The position numbers and the translations under genes are program-made. A DNA stretch of 8,152 nt from contig JAUWMS010000086.1 in the NCBI GenBank assembly GCA_030613045.1, positions 1 to 8,152 of the forward strand. Direction: 5' to 3'. The stretch comes from Candidatus Latescibacterota bacterium. GTDB lineage: Bacteria > Latescibacterota > 4484-107. A model generated the notes under the pieces. That model was given only the letters and a program-made list of their open reading frames with translations, made no database searches and had not been told where the DNA came from. Numbering within the stretch: position 1 is the first letter of the stretch; the number at the start of each line of letters is the position of its first letter. Below, in pieces: positions 6,188 through 8,152 of this stretch.

Positions 6188-6472
6188 ATGGACACCATTA
6201 TAAGTGCTTTAGATGTCCGCACGCAGTTCGGACAGATCATCAGGCGGACGGAGGAAAACAAAGATCGTTTCTTCATCTCCAAAAGGGGGAAACTGAAGGC
6301 CGTTCTTATGAGTATGGAGGATTACGTACAGAACATCGTGGATGAGCCGGATTTCCTCAAAGAGGCCCATTGGAAGGCCGGAGAGGCGGGTCTGAATGGA
6401 ACGACGATGGAGGAAATAGATCGGGAGATCGCGGAAGTGCGGCGGTCCCTTAGAAATATGGGAAGACCATGA
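6188..6472 (+). CDS. Phd/YefM-family antitoxin
   Basis: 94 aa. The N-terminal half (ISALDVRTQFGQIIRRTEEN, then FFISKRGKLKAVLMSMEDY, residues 5-46) is a recognisable Phd/YefM DNA-binding domain with the usual 'RGKLKAVLMS.EDY' strand-helix end. The C-terminal half is charged and helical, with the TMEEIDREIAEVRRS stretch (about 73-87) serving as a likely toxin-binding tail. The start at ATG 6188 has a very strong GGGAGGGGG ribosome site. It overlaps the downstream PIN toxin by ATGA (6469-6472), so the two are translationally coupled. It should sequester the toxin and repress the promoter at 6096-6124. It resembles the other antitoxin of this window only at family level. Confidence 0.9.
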   Translation: MDTIISALDVRTQFGQIIRRTEENKDRFFISKRGKLKAVLMSMEDYVQNIVDEPDFLKEAHWKAGEAGLNGTTMEEIDREIAEVRRSLRNMGRP

Positions 6473-6882
6473 TCCGGGTAGTGCTGGACACCAATATCCT
6501 GATCTCCGCGACCTTAGCCAAGGGGCTGCCGGCGGCCCTACTTACGATCCTTCTGCGTCTGCCGCAGTTTCAACTCTGCGTATCCGAGCCGCTTTTAGAG
6601 GAATACAGAGAGGTGTTTATGCGGGAAAAGTTCGGGAAGATCCGCCAGGAAGGCCTGATGACTATCGCGAAGATCGAGGAGCAAGCCCTAAACGTCATCC
6701 CCAAGGTCAAGGTCGAGCGGATCAAAATGGATCGCGCTGATAATCGTGTGCTGGAGTGTGCACTCACTGCCGGGGCGCACTATCTGATCACGGGCAATCG
6801 CAGGCACTTCAACTTCGGACATTTTTTATCAACCCGGATTGTCGATCCATACAAGTTTCTGGACCTCATAATTTCAGGATAG
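6469..6882 (+). CDS. PIN-domain toxin (COG1569-type), type II TA
   Basis: 137 aa. It has the layout of the 'putative toxin-antitoxin system toxin component, PIN family' group: VVLDTNILISA with D7, SEPLLEEYREV with acidic residues at 44-45, DRADNRVLECA with D91 and E96, and AHYLITGNRRHF at 103-114. The TGNxxHF ending is usual for this group in place of TGD. The expected activity is metal-dependent RNA cleavage, inhibited by the Phd-type antitoxin encoded directly upstream. Its start codon overlaps the antitoxin stop (ATGA) and no separate ribosome site is needed. No clear intrinsic terminator follows; a REP-like element begins about 40 nt after the stop. It is a different PIN subgroup from the minus-strand toxin, so cross-neutralisation by the other antitoxin is unlikely. 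Confidence 0.9.
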   Translation: MIRVVLDTNILISATLAKGLPAALLTILLRLPQFQLCVSEPLLEEYREVFMREKFGKIRQEGLMTIAKIEEQALNVIPKVKVERIKMDRADNRVLECALTAGAHYLITGNRRHFNFGHFLSTRIVDPYKFLDLIISG

Positions 6883-6920
6883 AGCCTGAGTGCTCCTTGT
6901 CGGAAATTTGCCGGGGTTGT

Positions 6921-6966
6921 GACGCGGAGCGTCGAGCCTGCGTTCCTACTCAGGAGCGTGGGAACG
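6921..6966. repeat. REP-like palindromic element (two hairpins)
   Basis: GACGC-GGA-GCGTC (6921-6933) is a perfect 5-bp hairpin with a 3-nt loop. CGTTCCTAC (6941-6949) pairs with GTGGGAACG (6958-6966) around an 8-nt loop, with one G-U wobble on the plus strand. The two share the core GGAGCGT. The sequence resembles the dispersed palindrome with 'CGTTCCCACGCTC' cores that I recall from several bacterial phyla; copy number here cannot be judged from one window. It fills much of the 137-nt gap between the PIN toxin and recD2. Confidence 0.65.
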
Positions 6967-6990
6967 AGCTGAAAATGTGCATATTTGCTA

Positions 6991-7015
6991 CCAATCACCA
7001 ATCACCAATCACCAA
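6991..7015. repeat. (CCAATCA)3 heptamer tandem repeat before recD2 (block D)
   Basis: Three perfect CCAATCA units (6991-7011) plus CCAA end 4 nt before the recD2 ATG at 7020. The repeat occupies the position where a Shine-Dalgarno sequence would be, and no purine-rich site is present there. Confidence 0.9.
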
Positions 7016-7019
7016 ACCC

Positions 7020-8152
7020 ATGAACGCATCCCCGCATCTCGACATTCTCGAAGGCGTCATAGAACGCATCACCTTCCACGCCGACGACACGGGCTACACG
7101 GTGGCCAAGCTCCGGGCCAAAGGAGCGGGCCCCGAACCTGTCGCCATCATCGGCTCCGTGGCCGAGATCCATCCCGGCGAGAGCGTGCGATTGAAGGGCC
7201 ATTGGACCACCCATCCTCAGTATGGCCGCCAATTCAGGATCGTCGAGTACAAGACCGTCTATCCCTCCACCGTCGAGGGCATCCGAAAATACCTCGGTTC
7301 CGGATTGATCAAAGGCATCGGCCCGGTGACGGCCAAACGCATCGTGGCCCAGTTCGGATTGGAGACCCTTCCCATCATCGAGCGCGCGCCGGATCGGCTG
7401 ACGGAAGTGGAAGGCCTCGGGCCCAAGCGTGCGGAAATGATCAAGCACGCCTGGATCGAGCAGCAGGAGATCAAAGAGGTGATGCTCTTCCTCCAGTCCC
7501 ACGACGTCAGCACCGGCTATGCGGTCAAGATCTGGAAGAAATACGGAGACGACGCCATCCGGATCGTTCGGGAAAATCCCTATCGCCTCGCCAAGGACAT
7601 CTGGGGCATCGGATTTCTCATCGCGGACCGGATCGCGCAAAATCTCGGAGTGGATCCCGAATCCGCCATGCGGCTTCAGGCGGGGCTGCGCTACATGCTG
7701 GGGCAGGCTTCCGAGAAGGAGGGGCACGTCTTTCTTCCCGCGAATCTTTTAATTTCCAGGGCCGCCGAAATTTTGAAGGCTCCGGAGGAGAAACTCCGTC
7801 CCTGTCTGAACGATCTGAGCCGGGAGCGGGAGGTCATTCTCGAAGACGAGCACGTCTATCTCCCTCCGCTCCACTATGCGGAACAGGCCGTATCCAAAAA
7901 ACTCCATCAGCTTGCTCAGGTCTCGAAGGTGGAACTTCGGGATCTGGGAGAGGAAGTCAGCGCGGTGGAAGAACGGACCGGGTTCACCTTCGCCGAACGC
8001 CAGAAGGAGGCCATCGCCAAAGCGCTGAGCGAAAATGTTTTGATCCTCACCGGGGGGCCCGGAACGGGGAAGACGACCACCGTGCTCGGCATGATCGCCC
8101 TGTTTGCGCGCCGGGGCCGATCCATCGCGCTGTGCGCCCCCCCCGGACGCGC
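7020..8152 (+). CDS. recD2: RecD2-type ATP-dependent DNA helicase (partial, C-terminus off window)
   Basis: 377 complete codons of a protein usually about 720-740 aa long. RecD2 is a cytoplasmic SF1B 5'-3' helicase acting in DNA repair outside RecBCD. Visible parts are an N-terminal OB-like segment (8-80, LEGVIERITFHADDTGYTVA), helix-hairpin-helix motifs at about 95-113 (GLIKGIGPVTAKRIVAQFG) and 130-146 (VEGLGPKRAEMIKHAW), a family segment WGIGFLIADRIA (195-206), the Q-motif region FTFAERQKEAI (322-332) and Walker A GGPGTGKTT (345-353). Motif Ia reads CAPPGR where APTGRAA is usual; a proline replaces threonine within a run of eight C. The start at ATG 7020 matches the family N-terminus. It lacks a ribosome site, and an in-frame ATG at 6975 would add 15 repeat-coded residues after a weak GGAACGAG. 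It is not obviously part of the TA operon. Confidence 0.93.
   Translation, partial: MNASPHLDILEGVIERITFHADDTGYTVAKLRAKGAGPEPVAIIGSVAEIHPGESVRLKGHWTTHPQYGRQFRIVEYKTVYPSTVEGIRKYLGSGLIKGIGPVTAKRIVAQFGLETLPIIERAPDRLTEVEGLGPKRAEMIKHAWIEQQEIKEVMLFLQSHDVSTGYAVKIWKKYGDDAIRIVRENPYRLAKDIWGIGFLIADRIAQNLGVDPESAMRLQAGLRYMLGQASEKEGHVFLPANLLISRAAEILKAPEEKLRPCLNDLSREREVILEDEHVYLPPLHYAEQAVSKKLHQLAQVSKVELRDLGEEVSAVEERTGFTFAERQKEAIAKALSENVLILTGGPGTGKTTTVLGMIALFARRGRSIALCAPPGR

Noticed and set aside
6874..6889. Hairpin TCAGG-N6-CCTGA at the stop of the plus-strand PIN gene as a terminator
   Set aside because: Only five base pairs and no U-tract follows.
6991..7015. CRISPR-like array
   Set aside because: The units are 7 nt, directly adjacent and without spacers; this is a simple tandem repeat and no cas gene is present.

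Overview
The window carries nine protein genes in three blocks, and the two outermost genes run off its ends. It looks like chromosomal DNA of an uncultivated bacterium. Coding sequence is moderately GC-rich, most genes have clear Shine-Dalgarno sites, and three promoters match sigma-70 boxes with 17-nt spacing. Several intergenic gaps hold degenerate 7-bp tandem repeats, and one holds a palindromic REP-like element. The gene families (sialidase-like BNR protein, TIM-barrel sugar isomerase, aldo/keto reductase, URO-D/MtaA-like protein) and this repeat style recall environmental candidate phyla such as Poribacteria or Latescibacterota, or Planctomycetes-like lineages. That taxonomic guess is weak.

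Region 1 (1-4561, minus strand) is a probable four-gene operon read leftwards: a URO-D/MtaA-like protein (4429-3179), an aldo/keto reductase (3138-2179), a sugar phosphate isomerase/epimerase-like TIM barrel (1996-1046) and a BNR sialidase-like protein (974 to beyond position 1). A promoter at 4533-4561 (TTGACT-17-TATATT) sits directly behind a hairpin with a U-tract (4566-4597). The content suggests uptake or remodelling of an unusual sugar or glycoside, but no substrate can be named. The gaps of 40, 182 and 71 nt are largely heptanucleotide repeat, and one repeat supplies the stop codon of the first gene.

Region 2 (about 4872-6882) is a toxin-antitoxin region. A Phd/YefM antitoxin and PIN toxin pair lies on the minus strand (5586-4976), with its own promoter (TTGACA-17-TATTTT), an operator-like inverted repeat and a strong terminator. 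A second, unrelated Phd/PIN pair lies on the plus strand (6188-6882) with its own promoter. Between them is an XRE helix-turn-helix gene that has lost its N-terminal helices. Both pairs have a 4-nt antitoxin/toxin overlap (GTGA and ATGA).

Region 3 (6883-8152, plus strand) starts with a REP-like palindromic element and a (CCAATCA)3 repeat. It continues into the first half of recD2, an SF1B helicase gene cut by the window edge just after Walker A.

No rRNA, tRNA, CRISPR array, transposase or integrase was seen. The most unusual feature is the recurrence of 7-nt-register repeats with different unit sequences in almost every non-TA gap.
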